A program made the translations under genes and the position numbers. A stretch of 64,000 nt of DNA, taken from assembly GCF_001306135.1 (NCBI RefSeq), contig NZ_LGKP01000025.1, forward strand, positions 1 to 64,000, in the 5' to 3' direction. This DNA is from Herpetosiphon geysericola. Lineage in GTDB: Bacteria > Chloroflexota > Chloroflexia > Chloroflexales > Herpetosiphonaceae. Shown here piece by piece: positions 16,943 to 25,756 of this stretch (its first letter is position 1; each line of letters opens with the position of its first letter). The notes under the pieces were generated by a model. The model saw only the letters and a program-made list of their open reading frames with translations, did no database searches and was not told the DNA's origin.

Positions 16943-18073
16943 TTAGTTACGTTGTTGATCAACAAGCGCGATAAAGCGCCGGAAGTGCTCATCGCCATCG
17001 TGCGGGCCAGGCCCAGCTTCAGGGTGATATTGCACGCTAAAAACAGGCAAGCTCTGGTGTTGCAAGCCTTCGCAGGTTTGATCATTGCCGCTGACTTCGG
17101 TCACCTGAACATCATTGGGTAAGCTGGCAGGATCGAGCGCAAAGCCATGATTTTGGGCCGTGATGCGTACCTTGCCTGTGCTCGTATCGAACACTGGGTG
17201 ATTGCCTGCGTGATGCCCAAATGGCAGCTTGAAGGTTGTGCCACCAAGCGCTTGACCAATCAATTGGTGGCCCAAGCAAATGCCAAACACGGGCACTTGG
17301 CCAATCAGACTGCGAATCGTATCCACTGCATAATCCAAGGTGGCTGGGTCGCCTGGGCCATTGGAAATCAACACGCCATCGGGCTTTAATGCTAAGCTTT
17401 CTTCTGCAGAGGTACGATTTGGCACAACCGTCACTTTACAGCCAAAGTCGACCAAGCGGCGCAGGGTGTTGCGTTTGACACCAAAATCGTAAACCACGAC
17501 ATGGCGGTTATGGATTTCTTCAGGCAGCGCCAGTTGCAAGGTGGTGAAATCGGTTGGCGTGCCTTCGTGCCACTCGTAGCTTGTTTGGGTGCCAACATCG
17601 CTGGCCAAATCGCGGCCTTCCATTACTGGGATAGCTTGCGCTTTGGCGACCAAACTTGCTGGATCAAGGTCTTCGGTTGAGAGCACAGCGCGCATTGCGC
17701 CTGCCGCCCGAATATGCCGCGTCAAAGCCCGCGTATCGAGATCAGCCACAGCCATAACACCGCGCCGTGCTAGCAGCTCGCTGAGCGATTCGCTGGAACG
17801 CCAATTGGAAGGACGCTCGGTAAAAGACCGCACGATCAGCGCTTCAGCCCAAGGCGTGGCTGCCTCAAGATCAAGCTGATCAATGCCATAATTGCCAATA
17901 TGCGAGGCCGTTAAGGTTACTAACTGACCGCGATACGACGGATCGGTTAAAATTTCAGCGTAGCCAGTCATGCTGGTATTGAACACAACTTCACCTGCAC
18001 GTTCGCCGCGTGCGCCGACAGCCCGCCCCCAGAAGGTGCGTCCATCTTCCAATGCCAGTAATGCGCGTGTCAT
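16943..18073 (-). CDS. carA: Carbamoyl-phosphate synthase small (glutaminase) subunit
   Basis: CarA hydrolyses glutamine and passes ammonia to CarB, making carbamoyl phosphate for arginine and pyrimidines. The 376-residue protein has the N-terminal CarA domain (FNTSMTGYAEILTDPSYRGQ). Its class I amidotransferase domain has the nucleophile in GICLGHQ and the His/Glu pair in QYHPEAGPGPHD. The length is normal. No carB is in the window, so the two subunits are unlinked or carB lies elsewhere. A TATAAT -10 box lies on the minus strand at 18132-18137. Confidence 0.96.
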   Translation of the reverse strand: MTRALLALEDGRTFWGRAVGARGERAGEVVFNTSMTGYAEILTDPSYRGQLVTLTASHIGNYGIDQLDLEAATPWAEALIVRSFTERPSNWRSSESLSELLARRGVMAVADLDTRALTRHIRAAGAMRAVLSTEDLDPASLVAKAQAIPVMEGRDLASDVGTQTSYEWHEGTPTDFTTLQLALPEEIHNRHVVVYDFGVKRNTLRRLVDFGCKVTVVPNRTSAEESLALKPDGVLISNGPGDPATLDYAVDTIRSLIGQVPVFGICLGHQLIGQALGGTTFKLPFGHHAGNHPVFDTSTGKVRITAQNHGFALDPASLPNDVQVTEVSGNDQTCEGLQHQSLPVFSVQYHPEAGPGPHDGDEHFRRFIALVDQQRN

Positions 18074-18131
18074 GGCAACTCCAAGCTAGAAGCAATCGGG
18101 TGGTTCAGCCAAAACTGAGTACCAACCGAGT

Positions 18132-18137
18132 ATTATA
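18132..18137 (-). promoter_or_regulatory. -10 box for carA
   Basis: A perfect TATAAT on the minus strand lies about 58 nt before the carA start. No good -35 is visible at the right distance, so the promoter may need an activator. Confidence 0.45.
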
Positions 18138-18171
18138 ACGGAATCGCCATTTTTTGTGGTGGCTGGTTGCG

Positions 18172-18200
18172 TTGACGCTCTGCGTAAGATGGCCTATGAT
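18172..18200 (+). promoter_or_regulatory. Promoter of the enoyl-CoA hydratase gene
   Basis: TTGACG (18172-18177) and TATGAT (18195-18200) are spaced by 17 nt, a good sigma-70 match. It lies 64 nt before the ATG and points away from the carA promoter. Confidence 0.7.
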
Positions 18201-18263
18201 TAGGCCAAACTACAGCCGTCCCTCGCTGGCACCACCGTTCTTTAGCACAAAGGAAGATCGTCA

Positions 18264-19049
18264 ATGACTGACACGCTTCTGATTAGCAAAGCCGATAATG
18301 TAACGACCCTCACGCTGAATCGCCCAGCAGTCCGCAATGCTGTCGACCAACCAACCATGGACGCGCTGCGGGCAGCGATTGAGGCTTGCGAACATGATGG
18401 CACTCGTTGTATTGTGATTGCTGGCGCTGGTGGCGCATTTTCATCAGGGGCCGATATTATGGCGGCCTTACAATCTGGTGGCACGCCAAATGATGTATAT
18501 CGGGTGTTGACCGAATCGTATGGCCCAACCTTGTTGAGCATTCGCCAATCGTCGTGGCCAGTCATTGCCGCTGTCGATGGGGTTGCCGCAGGCATTGGCT
18601 CGGATTTGGCCTTGGCCTGCGATTTGCGCTTGGTATCAAGTCGTGGCCGCTTCTCAGAAATCTTTATCAAAGTTGGCTTAATTCCCGATGGTGGCGGAAC
18701 CTATAGTTTGCCACGGTTAATTGGGCTTGGTCGCGCCATGGAACTCATGTTGACTGGGGCGATGGTTGAGGCCGAACGGGCCTTGGCTTGGGGTATGGCC
18801 AATGCGGTCTTTGATGAAGCAAATTTTGCCAACGATGTGCAAGCTTATGCTGCAACGATTGCAGCACAAGCTCCTTTGGCGTTAACCAGAGGCAAACAGG
18901 CGATGCTGGCGGCCCAAAATGATCAAAGCTTTGCCGATGCGCTACGCCGTGAAGCTGAATTCCAGCGAGAAATTTTTAATAGCGAGGATGGCTTTGAAGG
19001 CTTTCAGGCCTTTTTGCAAAAACGCCCACCTGTGTGGAAAGGACGATAA
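18264..19049 (+). CDS. Enoyl-CoA hydratase/isomerase family protein
   Basis: The 261-residue crotonase-fold protein has the oxyanion-hole stretch GAGGAFSSGADI and the second signature GVAAGIGSDLALACDLRL. The active-site segment FIKVGLIPDGGGTYSLPRLIG carries Asp where hydratases with two Glu residues would differ, so an isomerase such as PaaG-type activity is possible. It should act on acyl-CoA thioesters in fatty-acid or aromatic degradation. It is 3 nt upstream of a hybrid kinase gene and may be co-transcribed with it, although no functional link is obvious. The exact substrate cannot be fixed. Confidence 0.88.
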   Translation: MTDTLLISKADNVTTLTLNRPAVRNAVDQPTMDALRAAIEACEHDGTRCIVIAGAGGAFSSGADIMAALQSGGTPNDVYRVLTESYGPTLLSIRQSSWPVIAAVDGVAAGIGSDLALACDLRLVSSRGRFSEIFIKVGLIPDGGGTYSLPRLIGLGRAMELMLTGAMVEAERALAWGMANAVFDEANFANDVQAYAATIAAQAPLALTRGKQAMLAAQNDQSFADALRREAEFQREIFNSEDGFEGFQAFLQKRPPVWKGR

Positions 19050-19052
19050 CTC

Positions 19053-22000
19053 GTGATTGCAACCCCGTATAGCTCAGCTCAACAGCGCTCACGCTTTGTG
19101 TGGTTAATGAGTATCCAAGCGGTCTTGGTCGTTGTATTGCTGATTGCATCAACGCTTTTGACGTTTGGCATGAACCGTCTGAGCGCTCGTGATGCAGCTT
19201 TGCTGAGCTATCGGGTGCGTTTAAACGATGTCCATATCGCCTTGTTGGCGCTCCATAACAACTTGCGCGGTTATACCACTACCGGCTCGGCTATTTTCTA
19301 CGACGAGATTCAAAAACAGCACGCGATTGTGGCCGAGGGTTTAGACGTTCTAGCGCTCAACCCGCCCGATCCCAGTTTGCCGCAGGTTGTGCAGCAAATT
19401 CGCGAATGGCTGAACAATACCTATCAACCAGTGCTTGATTCGGTAGCCAAGCAAGACCTGCTTTTGGCCGAATTGACTCTTGAGCAAGGCCGCCCACAAA
19501 TCGAAGCGGTAATTGATACAACCAATACGTTACGCACCCAGTTGCGCGAACGCTCCGATGGCTATCGCGCCCAAATCGATACCTACAACTGGATCAAATT
19601 CGCCTCGATTGGCTTGCTTTCGGCTTTGATTGTGGTCTCGATGCTTGTGACGCTGCGGTTTTGGCGTACCCAACAGCACTTAATTCATGAGATTGAGGAT
19701 AAAGGCAGCCAATTGCTGCAAAGTAATCATGAGTTGAGTTTCAATACCAATCAATTATCAATTATTAACAGTATTTTGGGCGTGCGGATCAACGAGTCGC
19801 GGGTGTTGCGCGAAATTAGCGATTATTTGGTGACTAATCCGACTCCCGCTGAAGCTTATACATTTGTGGCCCAAACGGTGGGTAATGTTTTGAATACGTG
19901 GTGTAGCATTGCCCTGCGTTTTCAGCCGCCACGCGAAGAGTTTCTTGATGTCATGGCCTCGTATCATTCATTGCCAAGTCGCCAAGCCTACATCGACCAA
20001 ATGGTACAAAGCGTTCAGTTTCGAATTGATAATGGCCTCTACTCGCCACTCTTTATGCAACGTGCCCAGGTGGTCGAGCTTTTCAATGTGCCAGTTGAGC
20101 AACGCCATCCCAACTATCTCACCAGCGAAGTGCGCGAACATTTAGAGCCGTTTACGCTGTATTCGTATCTTGCAGTGCCGATTAAAATTCAAGATGAAGT
20201 CGTTGGCATGATTTCGGCGGCCTCTGATTCGCCCGAACGCTTGCTCGACCACGACCAAACCTTGTTTGTGCGTCAAGTGGCTGATCGCTTAGCAGCATGG
20301 CTCGAAAATATTCAACTGTTTTATTTGCTCAAGCAACAAGCTAATGAGTTACAAACCAGTTTCGACAGCATCGACGATATTGTGGTTGCCTACGATAGCC
20401 ATGGTCATCAAACTAGGATTAACGAGGCTGGCTTGCAATTCTTTGCTGGTCGTCACTTCGATTTTCTTTCGACGAACTTGGTTTGGCGCACCGCCAAGGG
20501 CAATGTGCTTGGCTTCGATGAACATCCGGTGCAGCAAGCCTTGGCTGGCACAACTGTACGCGATATTGAGGTTGCCTTGGCGCGCGCCGATGGCGTGCCG
20601 ATTATTCACGAGGTCAGCGTCTCGCCATTGCGTTCTGGCGATGGCATCATCGAGGGGATTGTGCTGGTCGCCCGCGATTTGACCGCCCGCAAAGAGCTTG
20701 ATCGGCTTAAAGAGGAATTGGTCGCCAACATGAGCCACGAGTTGCGCACGCCGCTGACCGCAATCTTGGGCTATAGCGAGCTGTTGCTCAAACGCCGCAC
20801 CGAAGTGCTCACGCCATGGCATACCACCAAAATTGATGGCATTCGCACCGGCGGCCAGCGTTTGCTGAGTTTGGTCAATGACCTGTTGGATATTGCCAAA
20901 CTTGATGCTGGCCGAATTGAGTTGCAACGCCAAACGACGCTCATCAATAGCCTGTTGGAAGAGCAAGTGTCCATGTTGCAAACGATGATTCGTGAGAAAA
21001 ATCAAACTCTGATTTTGCAATTGAGCGATGATTTGCCCTTGCTGATGATCGATCCTGAGCGGATTGGTCAAGCAGTGACCAACCTTTTGAGCAATGCAAT
21101 TAAATTTACGCCGGAGCACGGCACAATTACCTTGGCTTCAGCGGCCTTGAATATCAACGAACAAGGCCAAGTTGAATGGTTGACCCAAGCCTTAGATACC
21201 GAAGTGCCGCCGATGTTGGCTGGCCAATATGTGCTGATTCAGGTCAACGATAACGGGGTTGGCGTGCCTACCGAAGCCCTGCTCAAACTGTGGGATCGTT
21301 TTTATCAAGTCGAAGGTGGCTCGACGCGCCGCTTTGGTGGCACAGGCTTAGGTTTATCCATTGTTCAGCAATTGGTCGAGTTGCATGGTGGTCGCACATG
21401 GGCCTCCAGCGCTGGCGAAAATCAAGGCAGCAGCTTTACAATTATGCTGCCAGCCAGCCGTGGCACGCAGCTGGCGCGGCTCAACCAAGGCGTGCGGCGC
21501 ACAATTTTGGTCATCGAAAACGATCAACATTTAGCACTGCAACTTGAAGAACAATTAAATTCTGCTGGTTTCGAGGTGATTGTTGCTGCCGATCGCCATA
21601 GTGCTTTGGCCTGGGCCAAACAGCATTCACCAGCGGCAATTACCCTCGATTTGGTGATGCCCAATAGCGACAGCTGGGAAACGCTGGCAGCGTTGCGCGA
21701 AATTGACCATTTAGCCCAAGTTCCCGTCTTGATCGCAAGTGACGCTTCGTTATACAATGAACTACCAGGGGTTGGGGTTTCTACCTATGTTGTCAAGCCA
21801 ATCGATAGCAACATTCTGATTCGGATTATTCGTCAGTTGCTTGGGGTGCAAACCCAATCGGGCTTTATTCTGGTTGTTGATGATGATTATGATATGGCCG
21901 AATTGCTGTGTGCAACTTTGCAGGAGCATGGCTATCTGACCCAAGCTTCGTATGATGGCGCTGCGGCGCTTGATCTGATTCAACAGGGCAATTATCCCCA

Positions 22001-22247
22001 ACTGATTTTGCTTGATCTGATGATGCCTGTGGTTGATGGTTTTCAACTACTCGAACGACTGCGTGCCAATCCTGAAACGCGCAATATTCCGGTGATTATT
22101 GTGACAGCACGCGACTTAACCAACGATGAAATTCGCCAATTGCGCCAAGCTGCGCAAGCCATTCAGACGAAACATACCCTCAGTATGCGTAAGCTGGTTG
22201 CTGAAGTCCAACGGTTTGCCCCGTTGAAGGAATCGGATACTCCATGA
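19053..22247 (+). CDS. Membrane hybrid histidine kinase CHASE3-GAF-PAS-HisKA-HATPase-REC-REC
   Basis: The protein has 1064 residues. Two membrane helices (~12-38 and ~178-200) flank a helical CHASE3-type sensor of about 135 residues (LHNNLRGYTTTG). GAF (~250-430), PAS (~440-545), HisKA (MSHELRTPLTAILGYSELL, ~560), HATPase (NLLSNAIKFT, NDNGVG, GGTGLGLS) and two receivers follow (AITLDLVMPNSD; LILLDLMMPVVDG). It starts with GTG 3 nt after the crotonase gene. The stop overlaps the ATG of a single-domain response regulator as ATGA, so a kinase, two internal receivers and one free receiver form a multi-step relay. The sensed signal is unknown. Confidence 0.92.
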   Translation: MIATPYSSAQQRSRFVWLMSIQAVLVVVLLIASTLLTFGMNRLSARDAALLSYRVRLNDVHIALLALHNNLRGYTTTGSAIFYDEIQKQHAIVAEGLDVLALNPPDPSLPQVVQQIREWLNNTYQPVLDSVAKQDLLLAELTLEQGRPQIEAVIDTTNTLRTQLRERSDGYRAQIDTYNWIKFASIGLLSALIVVSMLVTLRFWRTQQHLIHEIEDKGSQLLQSNHELSFNTNQLSIINSILGVRINESRVLREISDYLVTNPTPAEAYTFVAQTVGNVLNTWCSIALRFQPPREEFLDVMASYHSLPSRQAYIDQMVQSVQFRIDNGLYSPLFMQRAQVVELFNVPVEQRHPNYLTSEVREHLEPFTLYSYLAVPIKIQDEVVGMISAASDSPERLLDHDQTLFVRQVADRLAAWLENIQLFYLLKQQANELQTSFDSIDDIVVAYDSHGHQTRINEAGLQFFAGRHFDFLSTNLVWRTAKGNVLGFDEHPVQQALAGTTVRDIEVALARADGVPIIHEVSVSPLRSGDGIIEGIVLVARDLTARKELDRLKEELVANMSHELRTPLTAILGYSELLLKRRTEVLTPWHTTKIDGIRTGGQRLLSLVNDLLDIAKLDAGRIELQRQTTLINSLLEEQVSMLQTMIREKNQTLILQLSDDLPLLMIDPERIGQAVTNLLSNAIKFTPEHGTITLASAALNINEQGQVEWLTQALDTEVPPMLAGQYVLIQVNDNGVGVPTEALLKLWDRFYQVEGGSTRRFGGTGLGLSIVQQLVELHGGRTWASSAGENQGSSFTIMLPASRGTQLARLNQGVRRTILVIENDQHLALQLEEQLNSAGFEVIVAADRHSALAWAKQHSPAAITLDLVMPNSDSWETLAALREIDHLAQVPVLIASDASLYNELPGVGVSTYVVKPIDSNILIRIIRQLLGVQTQSGFILVVDDDYDMAELLCATLQEHGYLTQASYDGAAALDLIQQGNYPQLILLDLMMPVVDGFQLLERLRANPETRNIPVIIVTARDLTNDEIRQLRQAAQAIQTKHTLSMRKLVAEVQRFAPLKESDTP

Positions 22248-22624
22248 ACAAACCAGTTTTTCTGCTGGTCGAAGACGATCCATACAACCGCGATATTTTG
22301 CGCGAAATTCTCGAGGATTATGCCGATTGCGAGATTGTGGAAACCACCAATGGGCGGGAAGCGCTTAATTGGCTTTTAGATCAATCCAAACTTCCAAACC
22401 TCATTTTGCTCGATATGATGATGCCCGAGATGGATGGCTTTGAATTTTTGCGCCACTTGGGTAAGCATCCTCAGCATAACCAACTGCGGGTAGCTGGCGT
22501 GAGCGCCCGGGCACATAACCACGACCGCGATCGGGCGCTCCAAGCGGGCTGCTGGCGCTATCTCACCAAACCCTTTGATATTCACGAAATTGAATCAACA
22601 ATTGCTGCGGCTCTGACAAACTAA
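22244..22624 (+). CDS. Single-domain response regulator
   Basis: The 126-residue CheY-like receiver has the acidic pair EDD (9-11), the phospho-acceptor Asp in LILLDMMMPEMDG, Ser in GVSARAH and the conserved Lys in LTKPFD. There is no output domain, so it passes phosphate on or binds a partner. The ATGA overlap with the preceding hybrid kinase indicates coupled translation and a shared pathway. Confidence 0.93.
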   Translation: MNKPVFLLVEDDPYNRDILREILEDYADCEIVETTNGREALNWLLDQSKLPNLILLDMMMPEMDGFEFLRHLGKHPQHNQLRVAGVSARAHNHDRDRALQAGCWRYLTKPFDIHEIESTIAAALTN

Positions 22625-22678
22625 GGTTTCGGCAGTGCGGTGGTAGATTTTTCTATGGCTTTTTAGGAGGTTTCATTG

Positions 22679-24262
22679 ATGATTCCCCAGACGGCTACGA
22701 CGCTCAATTTGGCCACAATGCTCGATGATCACGCCCGCAAGCGCCCCAACCGCACTGCCCTCATTTTCAACGATATGCGTTTCAATTATGCCCAGCTGAA
22801 TGCCATGACCAACCAAATTGCCAATGGCATGCTGGCACTCGGCATCAAGCCAGGCGATCATGTGGCGCTGTCGTGCCCCAACTTGCCCTATTTTCCAATG
22901 GTCTACTACGCTGCGCTCAAAGTTGGCGCAGTGATCGTCTGTTTGAATATTATGTTGAAACCACGCGAAATCGCCTATCACCTCAACGATTGCGATGCGA
23001 AGGCCTTCTTCTGTTTCGAGGGCACTGCCGAATTGCCATTGGGTCAAATGGGCAAAGCTGGCTTTGATCAAGCTGAAAACTGCGAGCACATGATCGTGCT
23101 GACCGTCAATCCTGCTGCACCATCGCCCATCGAAGAGGTCAAAACCTTGGGCCAATTGATGTACAATCAAGCCCCAACATTTACGACCCACCCCACCAAG
23201 GCCGACGATACGGCGGTAATTTTCTATACTTCGGGCACGACTGGCCAGCCCAAAGGCGCAGAACTCAGCCACGCCAATATGTTTTTCAATGCTATGGTTG
23301 CCCGCGATTTGGCATGGCCAATTCTTGATAATAGCCTCGATGGCTCGAATGTGGTGTTGATTACGCTGCCGCTCTTCCACTCAACGGGCCAAACCGCGCA
23401 GATGAATGCCAATATTTTTGCTGGCGCAACCCTGACTTTGCTGCCCCGTTTCGAGCCAGCTACAGTTCTGGCTGTGATGGAGCGCGATAAAGTCAATCTC
23501 TGGACGGGCGTGCCAACCATGTTTTGGGCGCTCTTGCAATATATCGCCGCCAATAAGATCGATCCCACACCGATTGCTGCCAACTTGCGCCTGACCTCAT
23601 CGGGCGGTGCGCCGATGCCCGTTGAAGTTATGCGCCAATTCGAAGAAGTGTTCGGGGTGCGGGTGCTCGAAGGCTATGGGCTTTCTGAATGTTCGCCGAT
23701 TGCCACCTTCAATCATATCGATCTGCCCTCGAAGCCAGGCACGGTTGGCCAACCAGTCTGGGGCGTTGAAGTGCGCTGCGTCGATGACGCTGGCAATCCA
23801 GTTGCCGCAGGCGAAAAAGGCGAAATTCTGATTCGCGGCCATAACGTGATGAAGGGCTACTACAAACGCCCCGATGCAACTGCCGCCGCCATTCAAGATG
23901 GCTGGCTCTATACTGGCGACGTTGGCACGATTGACGAAGATGGCTATCTCTCAATCGTCGATCGCAAGAAAGATATGATTTTGCGTGGTGGCTACAATGT
24001 CTATCCCCGTGAGATCGAAGAAGTGCTGATGACCCACCCAGCGGTTTCGTTGGTGGCCGTGCTCGGCGTGCCCGACGAAAAACTGGGCGAAGAAGTCAAG
24101 GCCTTTATCGTCAAAAAACCTGGCGCTGAAGCCAGCGAAGAAGAAATTGTGGCTTGGTGTCGCGATCAATTTGCCGCCTACAAATACCCACGCATCGTCG
24201 AATTCCACGACCAATTGCCAATTAGCGCCACTGGCAAGATTCTCAAACGCGAATTGCGCTAG
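22679..24262 (+). CDS. Long-chain acyl-CoA ligase (AMP-forming)
   Basis: The 527-residue ANL-superfamily enzyme activates a carboxylic acid to acyl-AMP and then acyl-CoA. It shows the P-loop YTSGTTGQPKGAELSH (A3), EGYGLSECSP (A5), GWLYTGDVGTID (A7), DRKKDMILRGGYNVYPREIEE (A8) and the catalytic Lys in ISATGKILKRELR (A10). Length and motifs fit FadD-type ligases. ATG 22679 has a perfect AGGAGG 8 nt upstream. A TTG 3 bases before is less likely. Substrate chain length cannot be read from the sequence. Confidence 0.93.
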   Translation: MIPQTATTLNLATMLDDHARKRPNRTALIFNDMRFNYAQLNAMTNQIANGMLALGIKPGDHVALSCPNLPYFPMVYYAALKVGAVIVCLNIMLKPREIAYHLNDCDAKAFFCFEGTAELPLGQMGKAGFDQAENCEHMIVLTVNPAAPSPIEEVKTLGQLMYNQAPTFTTHPTKADDTAVIFYTSGTTGQPKGAELSHANMFFNAMVARDLAWPILDNSLDGSNVVLITLPLFHSTGQTAQMNANIFAGATLTLLPRFEPATVLAVMERDKVNLWTGVPTMFWALLQYIAANKIDPTPIAANLRLTSSGGAPMPVEVMRQFEEVFGVRVLEGYGLSECSPIATFNHIDLPSKPGTVGQPVWGVEVRCVDDAGNPVAAGEKGEILIRGHNVMKGYYKRPDATAAAIQDGWLYTGDVGTIDEDGYLSIVDRKKDMILRGGYNVYPREIEEVLMTHPAVSLVAVLGVPDEKLGEEVKAFIVKKPGAEASEEEIVAWCRDQFAAYKYPRIVEFHDQLPISATGKILKRELR

Positions 24263-24711
24263 GCGTTTGTAAAGGATGAAGGATGAAGGACGAGGAATGA
24301 ATGCCGAAAGGCAAAAGCCCACAGCCTATAGCCCAATCCCAAGAATCTGTGCCAATCTGTGGCGAAAGAGGGATTAGGCTATAGGCTGTGAGCTATCGGC
24401 GATTGATTGAAACCCAAAGCCCATAGCCATTTCCCCTTCGTGATCTTCGCGTTCTTCGTGGTTAAACGTGGATCACGATTTTAACGCAGAGCCGCAGAGG
24501 AATTATGTTGTGGGCTGTGGGCTATTTGGAAACCTAATCAAGAAAATCTGGGCCAAGCTGTGGCGAAAAAATGTGCTTCGTGTCCTTCGCGTTCTTCGCG
24601 GTTTCAACGCTTCGCGCGCTTCGTGACCTTCATGCATCATAACTCCTGAGTCCAACGATTGTTATAATACTGAATAACTATCGTTGTTTTATCCGCTGAT
24701 GGAGGCGTGTT
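24263..24711. repeat. Repeat-filled spacer
   Basis: No gene is visible. A 21-bp inverted repeat (24320-24340 with 24370-24390, one mismatch, arms CACAGCCTATAGCC / GGCTATAGGCTGTG) forms a large hairpin. TTCGCGTTCTTCG-type words and an AACGCAGAGCCGCAGAGG block follow. A TATAAT at 24663-24668 is the likely -10 box of the next gene. Confidence 0.8.
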
Positions 24712-25140
24712 GTGAAGTTTCTGATTGCTCTTGATCAAGCTGGGGCTGCCGATCCAGCGTTGGTTGGTTTAACCGCGCTCAATTTAGCCGGGACAACTCC
24801 TGGTTTTGTCTTGAATACAACGGTCTATCATACAGCGCCGCATGGTGAAATTACCCCCGATGTTGAGGCCGAAATTGCCCAAGCTTACGCCGAGTTGGGC
24901 GTAGAAGCAGTTGATGTGCTTGCTTCACCAGCGATCGTTGGTGGTGCACCGAGCAATGCTCCAATGGCCTTTGCTAGCTTTACCGCAGTTCAAGGAGTCG
25001 ATAAAATTGTCTTAGCAACCGAACGCTGCTGGCAATCGGCAACTAGCGAGACAGCCCGTAAATTCTATAGCGAGCAGGCAATTAATCCCGACGATGTCCA
25101 ACTGGCAGTGGTGATTATTCCAAGTAGTAGCCAAGCCTAG
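24712..25140 (+). CDS. Hypothetical protein
   Basis: The 142-residue protein is soluble, Ala-rich and mildly acidic. It shows alternating strands and helices (MKFLIALDQAG..., VDKIVLATERCW, VQLAVVIIPSS), which suggests a small alpha/beta sandwich. I do not recognise a conserved family. GGAGG lies a few bases before the GTG start, and a TATAAT box lies about 45 nt upstream, so it is probably expressed alone. Confidence 0.7.
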   Translation: MKFLIALDQAGAADPALVGLTALNLAGTTPGFVLNTTVYHTAPHGEITPDVEAEIAQAYAELGVEAVDVLASPAIVGGAPSNAPMAFASFTAVQGVDKIVLATERCWQSATSETARKFYSEQAINPDDVQLAVVIIPSSSQA

Positions 25141-25189
25141 TGCAAGAATTCGCCGTGGCTAGGCTCTTTGCAAAACAGCCCAATTAAGC

Positions 25190-25217
25190 TTGATGGTTTT
25201 CGGCATGCTGCTATAAT
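25190..25217 (+). promoter_or_regulatory. Promoter TTGATG-N16-TATAAT
   Basis: TTGATG (25190-25195) and a perfect TATAAT (25212-25217) are 16 nt apart. They lie about 60 nt before the secreted repeat protein gene and would also serve the P450 and uvrA genes behind it. Confidence 0.7.
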
Positions 25218-25279
25218 GGGGCTATGCCCGCCGAAACGTTCAATTGAATCATCAAATCAGTTTTGTCGAGAGGTTGCTT

Positions 25280-25753
25280 ATGTTTCGTCGTTTCTCTGGC
25301 TTGCTTGCTGTCGTTATGCTCGGAGTGCTCAGTTTGGTCTTGCTCCAGCCAGTAGCTGCAAGTAGCTTGGCTCAACCACCTCGTCCAACCTTAACGCCTA
25401 CGCCGCTGCCGACAGAAACACCCGTACCCACGGCAACTCGTTTACCTGCAACCGCAGTTCCGGTGGTTACTGCTGAACCAACCGCAATTGCGCCAACGCT
25501 TGAGCCAACTGCAACGCTTGAACCAACCGCGATTGCGCCAACTGCAACCGCCTTGCCAAGCGCAACACTCGTTCCGGCTACCACCACCCCAATGCCGCCA
25601 GTAACCTTACCTGATACCGGTGTAGTGAAACCCGCTCCGGTTGCTTTGCCGGTCACCAGCAGCCCATCAACCTCGACTGGGTGGTTATGGCTCGCTGTGG
25701 CCTTGATTGGCTTGGGTTTGGTTGGGCGCTTTGGGTTGAAGTTTATGCGCTAA
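25280..25753 (+). CDS. Secreted Thr/Pro-rich protein with LPxTG-like motif
   Basis: The protein has 157 residues. A signal peptide (residues ~1-30, with LLAVVMLGVLSLVLL) is followed by a low-complexity region of Pro-Thr-Ala repeats (TPTPLPTETPVPTATR; EPTAIAPT). It then has LPDTG, about 20 Ser/Pro/Thr-rich residues, and a C-terminal hydrophobic helix with a basic end (GRFGLKFMR). LPDTG, helix and positive tail are the parts of a sortase signal, but the usual spacing is shorter. It could instead simply be membrane-anchored. ATG 25280 has GAGAGG about 7 nt upstream. The P450 gene starts 3 nt later. Confidence 0.75.
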   Translation: MFRRFSGLLAVVMLGVLSLVLLQPVAASSLAQPPRPTLTPTPLPTETPVPTATRLPATAVPVVTAEPTAIAPTLEPTATLEPTAIAPTATALPSATLVPATTTPMPPVTLPDTGVVKPAPVALPVTSSPSTSTGWLWLAVALIGLGLVGRFGLKFMR

Positions 25754-25756
25754 ACT

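Noticed and set aside
18242-18670. 142-codon minus-strand frame opposite the enoyl-CoA hydratase
   Set aside because: It is antisense to a clear crotonase gene, with no ribosome site or recognised motif.
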